From Acinetobacter sp. LoGeW2-3 (GTDB lineage Bacteria; Pseudomonadota; Gammaproteobacteria; Pseudomonadales; Moraxellaceae), in the NCBI RefSeq assembly GCF_002688565.1, contig NZ_CP024011.1, positions 1,240,001 through 1,304,000 on the forward strand: 64,000 bases of DNA. The letters are read 5' to 3'. The notes beneath the pieces were generated by a model that was not told where the DNA came from, ran no database searches, and saw nothing but the letters and a program-made list of their open reading frames with translations. Positions 35,794 through 45,013 of this stretch are shown here, in pieces. The position numbers and the translations under genes were made by a program. Each line of letters opens with the position of its first letter. The first letter of the stretch is position 1.

Positions 35794-36441
35794 ATGCGTA
35801 TCCTACACCATCTTGAGCAGTCCCGATCGTTCCGCATTTTATGGGCATTGGAGGAATTGGGGCTAGATTATGAAATCAAATTCCATAGACGGCTGCCTAA
35901 CTTTTCTGCGCCTTCAGAGTTAAAGATGATTCATCCATTGGGCAAGGCGCCGATCCTGATTGATGGTGATCAGGTGCTGGTAGAATCTGCAGTGATTCTG
36001 CAATATCTGCAGGAAACTTATGATGTGGGAATGGAGTTTCAGCCACTGAATGCCACCACCAAGCAGCAATATCGTTACTGGATGCATTATGCTGAAGGCT
36101 CACTGATGCCACTACTGGTAATGCATCTGGTGATGAATTCCGTAGAAAAACATACGCCATTTTTGCTGCGTCCTTTGGCACGACAGATTACCAGCGGGGT
36201 CAAAAGTAAATTTGTACAGCCACGTCTCAAAGACCATATTCAGTATCTGGAAAATTACCTGAGCGAGCATGAATATTTTGCGGGTCGCTTTAGTTTCGCC
36301 GATATTCAGATGAGCTTTCCATTAGAAGCCATTCAGTCACGCACTGGAAAGCGTTATCCGGCGATTGAGGCCTATCTGGAACGGTTATCTCATCGTCCCG
36401 CGTATTTCCGGGCGATGTCCAAAGAAGAAGTATTGAGTTAA
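35794..36441 (+). CDS. Glutathione S-transferase
   Basis: 215-residue GST with the N-terminal thioredoxin-like domain: LHHLEQSRSFRILWALEELGLDYEI near residues 4-28, HPLGKAPILIDGDQ near 47 (cis-proline region) and LVESAVILQYLQETY (the glutathione-binding ES-I motif), followed by an all-helical C-terminal domain. The SRSFR arginine and Ser suggest a beta/omega-like class. It may detoxify electrophiles; substrate unknown. It stands alone with a terminator 20 bases downstream. Confidence 0.88.
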   Translation: MRILHHLEQSRSFRILWALEELGLDYEIKFHRRLPNFSAPSELKMIHPLGKAPILIDGDQVLVESAVILQYLQETYDVGMEFQPLNATTKQQYRYWMHYAEGSLMPLLVMHLVMNSVEKHTPFLLRPLARQITSGVKSKFVQPRLKDHIQYLENYLSEHEYFAGRFSFADIQMSFPLEAIQSRTGKRYPAIEAYLERLSHRPAYFRAMSKEEVLS

Positions 36442-36456
36442 CAAGCAACCAAAAAA

Positions 36457-36482
36457 TAAAGGTGCCAAGAGGCACCTTTTTA
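36457..36482. terminator. Bidirectional terminator between GST and phoR
   Basis: AAAGGTGCC-AAGA-GGCACCTTT with A and T runs at the ends; serves the convergent GST and phoR genes. Confidence 0.88.
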
Positions 36483-36499
36483 TTGGGATACAGTTTTAA

Positions 36500-37858
36500 T
36501 TAGTCCGGGAAACTTAAGCGTTCTTTCGGGAAAATGACTTTAAAGGTTGAACCCTGATTTTCACGAGAGTCAATTTCTAGCTGTGCCTGATGCTGCATGA
36601 GCACATGCTTCACGATTGCTAATCCAAGACCTGTACCACCAGTGCGGCGACTCCGGTCAGAATCAACTCGATAGAAACGTTCGGTCAGACGCGGCAGATG
36701 TTTTGGATCAATCCCGATCCCTGTATCTTCCACCACGAAGTAAGCCGATTCCCCATCATCATGCCAGCCCATCGTTACCGTACCGCCTTTAGGGGTGTAT
36801 TTAATTGCATTAGTAATTAGGTTACTAAAGGCACTGGCAATTTCCATATCGGAACCAATCAGATCACAGTGGCTGTCAATATCTAGATTTAGGGTATGAC
36901 CATAGTCCACGTTATAGGCTTGGGCATCATCAAACAACTGGTTCATCAGATTGGGCATATCAATGATCTGATTTTTGGCAATATTCTGGTCATTTTCCAA
37001 GCGAGAAAGCAGCAATAAGTCATTGACCAAAGCATTCATACGACGGGTCTGGGACTGCATCTGATCAAAAGCACGTTTCCAGCGCGGGCTAATATCTTCC
37101 TGATCGGTAAAGGTTTCGATATAGCCACTGAGTACCGTTAATGGCGTACGCAGTTCATGCGAGATATTATCGACAAAGTCTTTACGCATCTGTTCCAGAT
37201 TGTGCATCCGGGTCACATCATAAGCGACCAATAGACGGCTCTCACCGCCAAAACGGGTCATCTTGATCTGCACATAATGGCCTTCATAGGTTGAAGATTG
37301 CATCTTGAGACCGTCAGGCGCGTTATCAATATGATGATAATATTCAATAAAATTCGGCTGATCCAATAAAGTCAGAATATTACGGCTTTTATCTTCCGGG
37401 TTGATGCCGAGCAGACGTTCAGCTGCTGGATTCCACCATTCAATCTGCTGATTCTCATCGATCAGGACCACCGCTTCCTGTAGCGCGACCAGAGAGGATT
37501 GGGCACGATCAATCAGCTCGACCATTTCCGCCTGTACAATACGTTCCTGACGCTGGGCTTGATAAACATTGAATAGCAAGGCTCCCCAGATGCCATTGAT
37601 CTTGGGTGGCACATCATAAGGGCGATTGGAAATCCAGTCATTGACCAGATACAGGGAACGAATCTGCGTGGCAAAGAAAGCCACAAAAGCCAGTACGATA
37701 CAAACCCAGAAATACCCGATCCCGAAACCAATCAGACTGCCGATCAGCAGAAAACCGGCCAGAAGGCGTAAATCCTGCTTGGCAAAATCCCACAAGCTAT
37801 TCGAGCTTGGCAGCTTATGTCCGCGGGCCATTTCAGGAACAGGGTAGGGTTTATACAT
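36500..37858 (-). CDS. phoR: Phosphate-regulon sensor histidine kinase PhoR
   Basis: Inner-membrane kinase that phosphorylates PhoB when phosphate is low. The 452-residue protein has two hydrophobic helices (about 30-75), a PAS domain (EAVVLIDENQQIEWWNPAAERLLG near 130-155), the HisKA helix with phosphoacceptor His in DNISHELRTPLTVLSGY near 232, and the ATPase domain with NLITNAIKYTPKG (N box), FVVEDTGIGI (G1) and RTGGTGLGLAIVKHVL (G2). It lies 24 bases after phoB on the minus strand, so the two form one operon. Confidence 0.94.
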   Translation of the reverse strand: MYKPYPVPEMARGHKLPSSNSLWDFAKQDLRLLAGFLLIGSLIGFGIGYFWVCIVLAFVAFFATQIRSLYLVNDWISNRPYDVPPKINGIWGALLFNVYQAQRQERIVQAEMVELIDRAQSSLVALQEAVVLIDENQQIEWWNPAAERLLGINPEDKSRNILTLLDQPNFIEYYHHIDNAPDGLKMQSSTYEGHYVQIKMTRFGGESRLLVAYDVTRMHNLEQMRKDFVDNISHELRTPLTVLSGYIETFTDQEDISPRWKRAFDQMQSQTRRMNALVNDLLLLSRLENDQNIAKNQIIDMPNLMNQLFDDAQAYNVDYGHTLNLDIDSHCDLIGSDMEIASAFSNLITNAIKYTPKGGTVTMGWHDDGESAYFVVEDTGIGIDPKHLPRLTERFYRVDSDRSRRTGGTGLGLAIVKHVLMQHQAQLEIDSRENQGSTFKVIFPKERLSFPD

Positions 37859-37882
37859 AAAACGGGATTTACCTTGGTTAAA

Positions 37883-38593
37883 TTAGCCGAGCGCAACATC
37901 GGCACGGGTTGAGAAACGGTAGCCAGTGCCGCGTACAGTCTGTACATAACGGTCGGCGCCATAAGGCTCTAGCACTTTGCGCAAACGACGAATATGCACG
38001 TCAATGGTCCGGTCCTCAATATAGACATTGCCACCCCAGACCTGATCCAGGAGTTGAGCACGGGTATAGGCACGTTCTGGATGGGTCATAAAGAAGGCCA
38101 GCAGACGATATTCGGTCGGTCCCATATCTAGAATAGTATCACCAAAGCTGACTCGCTGGCTTGAAGGATCGAGTAACAAGCCATTGGCATCAATGCTTTT
38201 TTCTCCATTCAGGCTATTGGTACGGCGCAGCACAGCTTTGATCCGGGATACCAGTTCACGCGTGGAAAATGGCTTGGTCATGTAGTCATCTGCACCGGCA
38301 TCTAAACCTTGCACTTTATGGTCTTCTTCACCACGAGCAGTGAGCATAATCACTGGAATCTCTGATAAGGTTTCATCACGTTTCAGACGACGGCATAAGT
38401 CTACACCGCTGACGCCCCCTGGCATCATCCAGTCTAGCAAGATCAACGCTGGACGCTGATCCACAATCATTTGATGCGCCTGTTTGGCATCTTCTGCTTC
38501 TAAACAATTAAAGCCTGCCATATCCAGTGCAGTATGGATCATTTCCCGAATTGGAAGCTCATCATCGACGATTAAAATGTAGTCATCTTTCAC
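37883..38593 (-). CDS. phoB: Phosphate-regulon response regulator PhoB
   Basis: OmpR-type transcription factor that activates phosphate-starvation genes. The receiver domain has DDELPIREM and phosphoacceptor Asp in [14 protein letters not shown] near residue 53, with Thr in [28 protein letters not shown]; the winged-helix domain has [18 protein letters not shown] and [11 protein letters not shown] at the end. I chose GTG 38593 ([12 protein letters not shown]), preceded by AGGAAA nine bases upstream, giving 236 residues. The frame extends to TTG 38614 but that lacks a ribosome site. Confidence 0.93.
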   Translation of the reverse strand: MKDDYILIVDDELPIREMIHTALDMAGFNCLEAEDAKQAHQMIVDQRPALILLDWMMPGGVSGVDLCRRLKRDETLSEIPVIMLTARGEEDHKVQGLDAGADDYMTKPFSTRELVSRIKAVLRRTNSLNGEKSIDANGLLLDPSSQRVSFGDTILDMGPTEYRLLAFFMTHPERAYTRAQLLDQVWGGNVYIEDRTIDVHIRRLRKVLEPYGADRYVQTVRGTGYRFSTRADVALG

Positions 38594-38660
38594 AGCGCAT
38601 TTCCTATAAGTCAACGGTGGACCGTTTTATATTTATGACGAGCCTATTACAAAGATTAAT

Positions 38661-38718
38661 TATGACAGTATCATTGCAAAAAGGGAGCTTGCCTTACTTT
38701 CGCAAAGATTTGTGACAA
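38661..38718 (-). promoter_or_regulatory. Candidate Pho-box half sites upstream of phoB
   Basis: On the minus strand TTGTCAC-AAAT-CTTTGCG (38718-38701) approximates the CTGTCAT-N4-CTGTCAC direct repeat in its first half and spacer, and CTGTCATA (38668-38661) is an exact half-site. Likely PhoB autoregulation, but no full box is present. Confidence 0.4.
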
Positions 38719-38794
38719 TTAACTTCAATTCCTTCTCAATCAAATATCTTGTTTAAATTCCTGCAATACCACTCATTCAGGCATTTAAAATCAA

Positions 38795-39472
38795 TTAATT
38801 TTTCTCAGAAAATGTCTCGAACAATGCCAGGAACACGATACTGCAAGAGGACAAGACCTCTTCCATCGACTGTTTAAAACCACTCATGACCCAGCGAATC
38901 GCAATCTGGGTGACATAGCCATTGAGGCCTGTAGAGACAAGGGAAATTTCCTGCTCAGAACGGCTCAGATTCGGCATCATCAACATCACAAAAGCCTGAA
39001 TCATGCGGTCAAAACGGCCCATGGTTTCATGAATCGTCGCCTGGTTATGTAGTTCCTGAACCAGCATGGCATCAATATAAATAATCCGGGCCATACGCGG
39101 ATTGTCCCGCAGCGTGGTCAGCAGGGCAGTCAGGCCGGATTCAATCATTTTTTTTGGATCGGAGGAGGCCCGCATCATCGCCTGCATGACATTTTGCTGC
39201 AGTTCATCGATCAGTTTCAGGAAAATGGTCTGAAACAGGTGCTCGCTTTTCTTAAAGGATTCATAGAAATAGCGTTCGGTCAGCTTGGCTTCCGTACAGA
39301 TATCTTTTACCGTCACAGAAAAAAAGCCATGTGTGCCATAGGCCTGAATACCGGCTTCAATCAGCTTTTCCCGGCGTGCCTGCTGACGCTCAGCCATGGA
39401 CAGGCCTTTAAACTGACGTTCCTTTGTCATCACTTTTTGTTGTTTTTTCTCAGGAATTACCGAATTGGTCAT
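38795..39472 (-). CDS. TetR/AcrR-family repressor
   Basis: 225-residue TetR-type regulator: an N-terminal Lys-rich stretch, then the DNA-binding domain (ARREKLIEAGIQAYGTHGFFSVTVKDICTEAKLTERYFYESF, residues about 33-75 in two helical blocks), and a helical ligand-binding domain. It diverges from an SDR gene across a 220-base gap with a perfect 20-bp palindrome at 39587, which is its likely operator. Ligand unknown; similar regulators in Acinetobacter control redox or lipid-modifying dehydrogenases, by inference only. Confidence 0.85.
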   Translation of the reverse strand: MTNSVIPEKKQQKVMTKERQFKGLSMAERQQARREKLIEAGIQAYGTHGFFSVTVKDICTEAKLTERYFYESFKKSEHLFQTIFLKLIDELQQNVMQAMMRASSDPKKMIESGLTALLTTLRDNPRMARIIYIDAMLVQELHNQATIHETMGRFDRMIQAFVMLMMPNLSRSEQEISLVSTGLNGYVTQIAIRWVMSGFKQSMEEVLSSCSIVFLALFETFSEKN

Positions 39473-39586
39473 GGAATGATTAAGCTCATAAGCACCGAAA
39501 TTTTCAATATCTTACCAATAAATTCCCTTTAGACCTATGTCCTTGATCACCAATCTATATTGGCCCGAATAGACAAGTGATCATGA

Positions 39587-39606
39587 TTGACAATGATCAT
39601 TGTCAA
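39587..39606. promoter_or_regulatory. Perfect 20-bp palindrome, probable TetR operator
   Basis: TTGACAATGATCATTGTCAA is self-complementary over all 20 bases. It contains a TTGACA that could itself be a -35 element, so a bound repressor would block the promoter. It lies 86 bases before the SDR start and 115 from the TetR start. Confidence 0.75.
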
Positions 39607-39692
39607 AACTATATTGAGGAGAATTGCTGCATGAAGCACGACAGAACAAGAAATACTGTCCGGGCGGGCAGTTTTATCGATAAGGGAACCCT

Positions 39693-40541
39693 ATGAAAAA
39701 TTTTAATAATAAAGTGGCTGCAATTACTGGTGCCGGTTCTGGTATTGGTCAGCAATTGGCAGTGCTATTGGCGAAACAGGGCTGTCATCTGGCATTAAGC
39801 GATGTCAATGAAGAAGGATTGACGAAAACAGTTGAGCTATTAAAAGATTCTAATGTGCGTGTTAGCACCAAAAAGGTCAATGTCGCGAATCTTGAAGAGA
39901 TGCGTACCTGGGCGACGGAAGTGGAACAGCAACATGGCAGCGTGAATATGATCTTCAATAACGCGGGTGTAGCTTTAGGTTCCACTGTAGAAGGCGCGAG
40001 TTATGACGAGCTGGAATGGATTGTCGGCATCAACTTCTGGGGCGTGGTGTATGGCACCAAAGAATTCCTGCCGCTGATCAAGAAAACTAGAGATGGTCAT
40101 ATCATCAATATCTCCAGCCTGTTTGGCCTAACGGCTCAACCAACTCAATCGGGTTATAATGCGACTAAATTTGCAGTACGAGGTTTTACCGAATCGTTGC
40201 GCCAGGAACTGGATATGGAAAATTGTGGCGTCAGCGCGCTATGTGTACACCCAGGTGGAATCCGAACCAATATCGCCATTGCCGCAAAAATGAATGACAG
40301 TATCCGTAGTTTAGGCATGCATCCTGAAAAATCGGCACAGAACTTTAACAAGCTGCTACGTTGCCCACCTGAAGAAGCGGCACGTCAGATTCTGGAAGCG
40401 GTACAGAAAGATAAACGCCGTTTGCTGATTGGAAATGATGCTAAAGCGATTGATTTAATTCAGCGTCTGATGCCAACCGGTTATCAGAAAGTCACAGCTT
40501 TCGCGACCAAGCTAGGCAATAAGTCGAAAAAATCAGCTTAA
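39693..40541 (+). CDS. Short-chain dehydrogenase/reductase
   Basis: 282-residue classical SDR: cofactor motif TGAGSGIGQQ near residue 14, NNAG near 89, catalytic Ser in ISSLFG near 142 and YNATK (YxxxK) near 154. Arg and acid residues after the second strand (SDVNEEG) favour NAD. It looks like the acyl- or ketone-reducing Acinetobacter SDR group, but no substrate can be stated. It is the probable target of the divergent TetR repressor. A terminator follows at 40563. Confidence 0.9.
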   Translation: MKNFNNKVAAITGAGSGIGQQLAVLLAKQGCHLALSDVNEEGLTKTVELLKDSNVRVSTKKVNVANLEEMRTWATEVEQQHGSVNMIFNNAGVALGSTVEGASYDELEWIVGINFWGVVYGTKEFLPLIKKTRDGHIINISSLFGLTAQPTQSGYNATKFAVRGFTESLRQELDMENCGVSALCVHPGGIRTNIAIAAKMNDSIRSLGMHPEKSAQNFNKLLRCPPEEAARQILEAVQKDKRRLLIGNDAKAIDLIQRLMPTGYQKVTAFATKLGNKSKKSA

Positions 40542-40562
40542 ATTATTAAAATTCATAAAATC

Positions 40563-40588
40563 AAAGTCCGCTTATGCGGGCTTTTTTG
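40563..40588 (+). terminator. Terminator after the SDR gene
   Basis: AAAGTCCGC-TTAT-GCGGGCTTT (one G-T) followed by TTTT. Confidence 0.8.
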
Positions 40589-40683
40589 ATATCTGAACTT
40601 AAGAAATAAAAGAGTAAAAGCAGATTTTGTTTATCTAAAAAATAGAAAATAAAATAGTTATTAAAGCTGAATTGATATAAGCA

Positions 40684-40703
40684 AGTGTTGAATTTTCAAC
40701 ACT
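40684..40703. promoter_or_regulatory. Inverted repeat, candidate SfnR-like enhancer site
   Basis: AGTGTTGAA-TT-TTCAACACT, two perfect 9-base arms. It lies about 90-110 bases upstream of the sigma-54 promoter, where an enhancer-binding activator normally sits. Confidence 0.65.
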
Positions 40704-40777
40704 GAAAGCGGTTAAAAACCAACATAAATTGTCGGGATATTTTTATAAATACTAATAAAAACATTAACTTAAACACT

Positions 40778-40792
40778 TGGCACACTTGTTGC
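40778..40792 (+). promoter_or_regulatory. Sigma-54 (-24/-12) promoter
   Basis: TGGCAC-ACTTG-TTGC matches the RpoN consensus TGGCAC-N5-TTGC exactly. It lies 42 bases before the amidohydrolase ATG, and a sigma-54 activator gene is encoded in the same locus. Confidence 0.88.
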
Positions 40793-40833
40793 CATATAAG
40801 GAGGACGAAAATATAAAAATCTAGGTCCTCCCC

Positions 40834-42342
40834 ATGACAGTTTTAAAAGATTTAAAAGCACGCCAATCTCGTGCTGCACAGGTTCGGTCACAGCTCGATT
40901 TCCCGGTGATTGATACTGACATTCATACCAATGCTTATAGTCCTGCACTTGAGGACTATATTGCGCAATACGGTGGTTCACGTGTGGTCGATGTATTCCG
41001 TAGCCATCTGAAAAGTAATGGCCTGAATGCCTTGGCAGCAGAATGGTATAACGCAACGCCACAAGAGCGTAAAGACCGCCGTCTGTTCCGTCCGCCATTC
41101 TGGGCGTTGCCATCTGAAAATACCTATGACCTGGCAACTGTAGCCTTACCAGGTTTGTTGTATGAGCGTTTAGAAGAACTCGGTACAGACTATGCAGTGC
41201 TGTATCCAAACCTGTCTTTGTTCCCAATCAACTCATCCAATGATGATCTGCGTTTGTCTTTGACTCGTGCCATTAACCATTTTCATGCCGATGTCTATAA
41301 GCCTTATGCGGACCGTTTAACCCCTGTTGCAGCAATTCCACTGAATACACCACAAGAGGGTATTGAAGAACTGGAATTTGCACAAAAATTGGGACTAAAA
41401 ACAGCACTGATTCCAGGTGCAGTACGCCGTCCGATTAAAGCCATCGCAGATCGCTATCCTGAAGATACCGATTTGCGCCGTTATGCGTATTGGTTAGATT
41501 TCTTCGGCATCGACAGTGAATATGACTATGATCCGTTCTGGCAGAAGAGTGTGGAGCTGGGCATCAATCTGTCGACACACTCAGGTAGCCAAAGCTGGGT
41601 GGCACGTAATTCACCAACAAATTACATGTTTAACCACATTAACCACTTTGCAGATGCCTCTGAAGCATTGGCTAAAGCCTTGTTCTTTGGTGGTGTGACT
41701 GAGCGTATTCCACAACTGCGTATTGCGCTACTCGAGGCGGGTGCAGCTTGGGGGCAAAACGTATTAACGCATTTGGTCGATCGTTTTGAAAAACGTGGTA
41801 ATGAGCATGTGCAGCAATATAACCCGGAACGCCTGAACCGTGAGCTGGCTGTCGAGTTGTATCGCCAGTATGGACATACACTGTATCAAGGTCGTGAACT
41901 GAATGAGCAAGAAATTATTGAAAGCTTGTTTGGTGTGGCATCGACTTCACGCTTCCAGACACAAAAACCTGAAGAAGTGAATGATTTTGCTCTGGCAAAA
42001 ATTCAAAACAAACAAAATATCTGGGATCGCTGGGTACCAAATTTCTACTTCGGCAATGAAGCAGACGATCGCACGATCGTGGGGGCATTGAATCCGAAGG
42101 GCAATCCGTTCGGTAAGAAAATTAATGCACTGTATTCATCCGATTCAGGCCACTGGGATGTACCTGAATTGACTGAGCCACTGGCAGAAACATGGGACCT
42201 GGTGCAAGAAGGTGCGATTACCGCTGAAGACTTTAAGGCATTGGTCTTCACCAATCCGTATCAGTTCTATACCGCGAATAATCCTAATTTCTTCAAAGGC
42301 ACTCAAGTCGAAGCCAAACTGAATAAATCTAGCGCAGCTTAA
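40834..42342 (+). CDS. Amidohydrolase-superfamily metal-dependent hydrolase
   Basis: 502-residue protein of the Amidohydro_2 type: the DTDIHTN motif near residue 29 gives the first metal-binding His/Asp set, LNLSTHSGSQS near 243-250 holds another His and PQLRIALLEAGAAWG near 290-300 has the Glu typical of the strand. It is the first gene after the sigma-54 promoter, so it is probably induced with the transport and monooxygenase genes downstream and acts on the same class of compound, possibly a decarboxylase or hydrolase of an aromatic. The start has no clear ribosome site: the leader reads GGTCCTCCCC before ATG, and a stop in frame just upstream excludes an earlier start. Substrate unknown. 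Confidence 0.8.
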   Translation: MTVLKDLKARQSRAAQVRSQLDFPVIDTDIHTNAYSPALEDYIAQYGGSRVVDVFRSHLKSNGLNALAAEWYNATPQERKDRRLFRPPFWALPSENTYDLATVALPGLLYERLEELGTDYAVLYPNLSLFPINSSNDDLRLSLTRAINHFHADVYKPYADRLTPVAAIPLNTPQEGIEELEFAQKLGLKTALIPGAVRRPIKAIADRYPEDTDLRRYAYWLDFFGIDSEYDYDPFWQKSVELGINLSTHSGSQSWVARNSPTNYMFNHINHFADASEALAKALFFGGVTERIPQLRIALLEAGAAWGQNVLTHLVDRFEKRGNEHVQQYNPERLNRELAVELYRQYGHTLYQGRELNEQEIIESLFGVASTSRFQTQKPEEVNDFALAKIQNKQNIWDRWVPNFYFGNEADDRTIVGALNPKGNPFGKKINALYSSDSGHWDVPELTEPLAETWDLVQEGAITAEDFKALVFTNPYQFYTANNPNFFKGTQVEAKLNKSSAA

Positions 42343-42362
42343 TCCTCAATATTTTGAGATGC

Positions 42363-42400
42363 GTCCGCTTACCAAAGTAGGCGGACCTTAGGATTTTTTA
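42363..42400 (+). terminator. Stem-loop between amidohydrolase and porin genes
   Basis: GTCCGCTTAC and GTAGGCGGAC pair (one mismatch) around CAAA; the T run begins seven bases later, so termination is probably partial. Confidence 0.5.
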
Positions 42401-42430
42401 TTTTAATTTTTGATATTTGGGAAATTTTTT

Positions 42431-43921
42431 GTGGGTAAACAACATTTATTGGCTGTATCAGTGGCATTGATTATTCAGGGGATCTCCCTGGGTGCTTATG
42501 CCGATGACACGACACAGGCTGAATTAAAGCAGCTGAAATCACAGATTGATGTATTGCAGAAACGTTTCGTGCAGTTGGAACAAAAACATAATGCCACATT
42601 GTCTTCGAGTGACGAAAGTGAAACGACACATACAGACCTTGAGGAGGAGGGAGAGGAAACTGAACTGGTTACACGTGAAGTGACACCAGATGACATTGAT
42701 GGTTTAAAGGCAGATATCGAGAACTTCAAATATGACCATTCACGTCAGTATGAACGGCAAACGGTAAAATCTGCACGTGATACCACCTTATATGGAACCG
42801 TACAGGTTCGTGCATCCTATCAGGATGAGGGTACCACAACTGGTAACCCAGCACCGGTAGGTGAGCGTAAATCAACTTTTGATATTCCAACAGCACTGAT
42901 GGGTGTACGCGGTAATTTATTCCGTGATTACAACGAAGGAAAAAATCTGGATTATCAGTTGTCTTTTAGCTATTCAAAACAGACAGGAACTGCGGGTAAT
43001 AACAGTAATTTTAACTTGCAGGATGCTTTTCTACGCTACAACTTTTTCTCTACAAATTCAGGTTTGGAAGAACCTCGTTTAAATGTGACTTTGGGTCAGC
43101 AACTTATTCCTTTTGGTTTGGAAGCACAGTCTCCTGAAGATTTACGCCCGACGATTACTCAAGCTATTGCGCCGGTACAGCTGGGTTTAACTGCACGTCA
43201 AAACGGTTTAATCGTGCGCGGTGATGTTAAACCATATGTCGATTACGGCGCGAATTACCGTGCACCTTTATTTGAATATGCACTTGGCGTGACCAATGGC
43301 AATGGCATCAATAAAACGGATGACAATGAAGGCAAAGATTATTTGGCACGTTTGGCCTATACCTTGCCAGTGGACTATGCAAGCGTTTTCCGTGAGCTGA
43401 AATTCGGTGTGTCTTGTCTCAAAGGTAAGAATAATGTCAAAAATACTGGAGTCCTGCTTAGCGATCACGGCAAGCGCGATATTTTAGGCTTCGATATCTA
43501 CTACAACCACGCGCCATTTGGCGTGACTTATGAATATATTCAGGCCAAAGCTGAACAGGCAACTGCGACAAATCAATTAGTCGATACCACTGCGGAAGGC
43601 CACACTTTTACCGCGTTCTACACCCTGGGAGACCAGTTCTATAACAGTATTAAATCGAATGCAAAATTCGATGACTTCTGGCCGAAGTCGATCCAAGGCT
43701 ATTACCGCTACGACAACTATAACCCGAACAAAGATCAAGACGTGGTCAATGTTATAGGGAATGGTTTTGGCGAATACACCAAACATTCACTGGGTTTGAA
43801 TTTCTTCTTTGCACAGACAACGAAATTCCAGTTGGCACTGAACAACACCCAATACAAACATGAAACTGCGACTCAGAAAGACTTCAATGAAGTTGTCGGT
43901 CAATTCCAATACACCTTCTAA
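42431..43921 (+). CDS. Outer-membrane porin (OprO/OprP- or DcaP-like)
   Basis: Predicted outer-membrane channel of 496 residues. It has a signal peptide (cleavage near AYA-DD, residue 25), a coiled-coil segment (QAELKQLKSQIDVLQKRFVQLEQ, split by heptads, about residues 30-55) that is typical of trimeric DcaP/OprP porins, and a beta-rich body ending in the YTF terminal signature of outer-membrane proteins. Start chosen as GTG 42431 with GGGAAA upstream; an in-frame TTG at 42410 is possible. It probably admits the same substrate class that the adjacent ABC transporters take up. It is the second gene of the sigma-54-linked locus. Confidence 0.82.
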   Translation: MGKQHLLAVSVALIIQGISLGAYADDTTQAELKQLKSQIDVLQKRFVQLEQKHNATLSSSDESETTHTDLEEEGEETELVTREVTPDDIDGLKADIENFKYDHSRQYERQTVKSARDTTLYGTVQVRASYQDEGTTTGNPAPVGERKSTFDIPTALMGVRGNLFRDYNEGKNLDYQLSFSYSKQTGTAGNNSNFNLQDAFLRYNFFSTNSGLEEPRLNVTLGQQLIPFGLEAQSPEDLRPTITQAIAPVQLGLTARQNGLIVRGDVKPYVDYGANYRAPLFEYALGVTNGNGINKTDDNEGKDYLARLAYTLPVDYASVFRELKFGVSCLKGKNNVKNTGVLLSDHGKRDILGFDIYYNHAPFGVTYEYIQAKAEQATATNQLVDTTAEGHTFTAFYTLGDQFYNSIKSNAKFDDFWPKSIQGYYRYDNYNPNKDQDVVNVIGNGFGEYTKHSLGLNFFFAQTTKFQLALNNTQYKHETATQKDFNEVVGQFQYTF

Positions 43922-43947
43922 TTTTTGAACTTAGGACATATTGAACA

Positions 43948-45003
43948 ATGAAAAATCTCTCTAAAAAAATTACTGCAAGTCTACTGGCGCTCTCAGCACT
44001 GGGATTAAGCTTCAATGTTGTGGCAGCCACACCAAAAGAAATTCGTATTTCAGTGTCATCAGCAGGTGAAGGTGGTCGTCCAAAAATTGGAGGTGGTTTT
44101 ATTGCTTCTGCCCATGCCCGTGGTGTATTAGAGCAGGAATTCAAAAAAGACGGCATAAAAGTCACCTGGTTATTCTTCCCGGGCGCTGGCCCTGCAACCA
44201 ATGAAGCATTGGCCAATGGCAAAATTGATTTTGCAACTCAAGGCGATTTGCCATCTATCGTAGGCCGTGCGTCGGGCTTAAAGACCAAATTACTATTTGG
44301 TTCAGCACGCTTAGGTCCTGTTTACTTTGTTGTTCCTACAGATTCATCTGCGAAATCTTTGGCAGATTTAAAAGGCAAGAAAATTTCTAACTTTAAAGGG
44401 ACTAATGGTCAGTTGGTACTGACGCGCTTATTTAGAAGTCAAAATCTGAATGAAAAAGATTTCCGTGTGATTAATCAGGATACCTATTCATCACGTACCG
44501 CAATTGCTACAGGTGATATTGACGGCACCATTGTAACCCCATGGAGTTTAGAAGCACGTGGCGTAGCAAAACGTTTACTTACCTCTAAAGATCCAAAAGT
44601 ATCGGCACTTTCAGCATTCTGGGTAACCGAAGCCTTTGAAAAACAATATCCAGAGATTGTGCAACGTGTGGTTACTACATTGATTAAGCAAGCGCATTGG
44701 AGCACGCAGGAAGCCAACCGGAATGAACAATACAAGCTTTGGGCACAAAGTGGCATTCCCTACATTGACTATAAAAAAGATTGGGATGGCTGGGATCTGA
44801 AAAAACGCTTGAATCCATTAATTGATGAATTCCATGTTTCCCAGTACATCGATGCAGTCAAAATTTCCAAAGAAGCACGTTTAATTCGCCGTGATGTAGA
44901 CGTGAAGACATGGTACGAGCCGAAATATCTCAACAATGCACTGAAAGAATTGAAACTTGAAAACTATTGGCAGCCTTTAAATGCCAATAGCAGGCCGAAG
45001 TAA
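43948..45003 (+). CDS. ABC transporter substrate-binding protein, aliphatic sulfonate (SsuA/TauA) type
   Basis: Periplasmic binding protein of 351 residues with a signal peptide (MKNLSKKITASLLALSALGL up to about AAA). The fold matches the NMT1/SsuA sulfonate-binding family: IRISVSSAGEGGRPKIGGG near the mature N-terminus, GKIDFATQGDLPSIVGRASG near 95-115 and GTNGQLVLTRLFRSQNL near 150. It is followed by an MFS gene and then the permease genes, so it probably serves the ABC system. Ligand inferred as an organosulfur compound, not proven. Confidence 0.85.
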   Translation: MKNLSKKITASLLALSALGLSFNVVAATPKEIRISVSSAGEGGRPKIGGGFIASAHARGVLEQEFKKDGIKVTWLFFPGAGPATNEALANGKIDFATQGDLPSIVGRASGLKTKLLFGSARLGPVYFVVPTDSSAKSLADLKGKKISNFKGTNGQLVLTRLFRSQNLNEKDFRVINQDTYSSRTAIATGDIDGTIVTPWSLEARGVAKRLLTSKDPKVSALSAFWVTEAFEKQYPEIVQRVVTTLIKQAHWSTQEANRNEQYKLWAQSGIPYIDYKKDWDGWDLKKRLNPLIDEFHVSQYIDAVKISKEARLIRRDVDVKTWYEPKYLNNALKELKLENYWQPLNANSRPK

Positions 45004-45013
45004 GGACGTTCTG

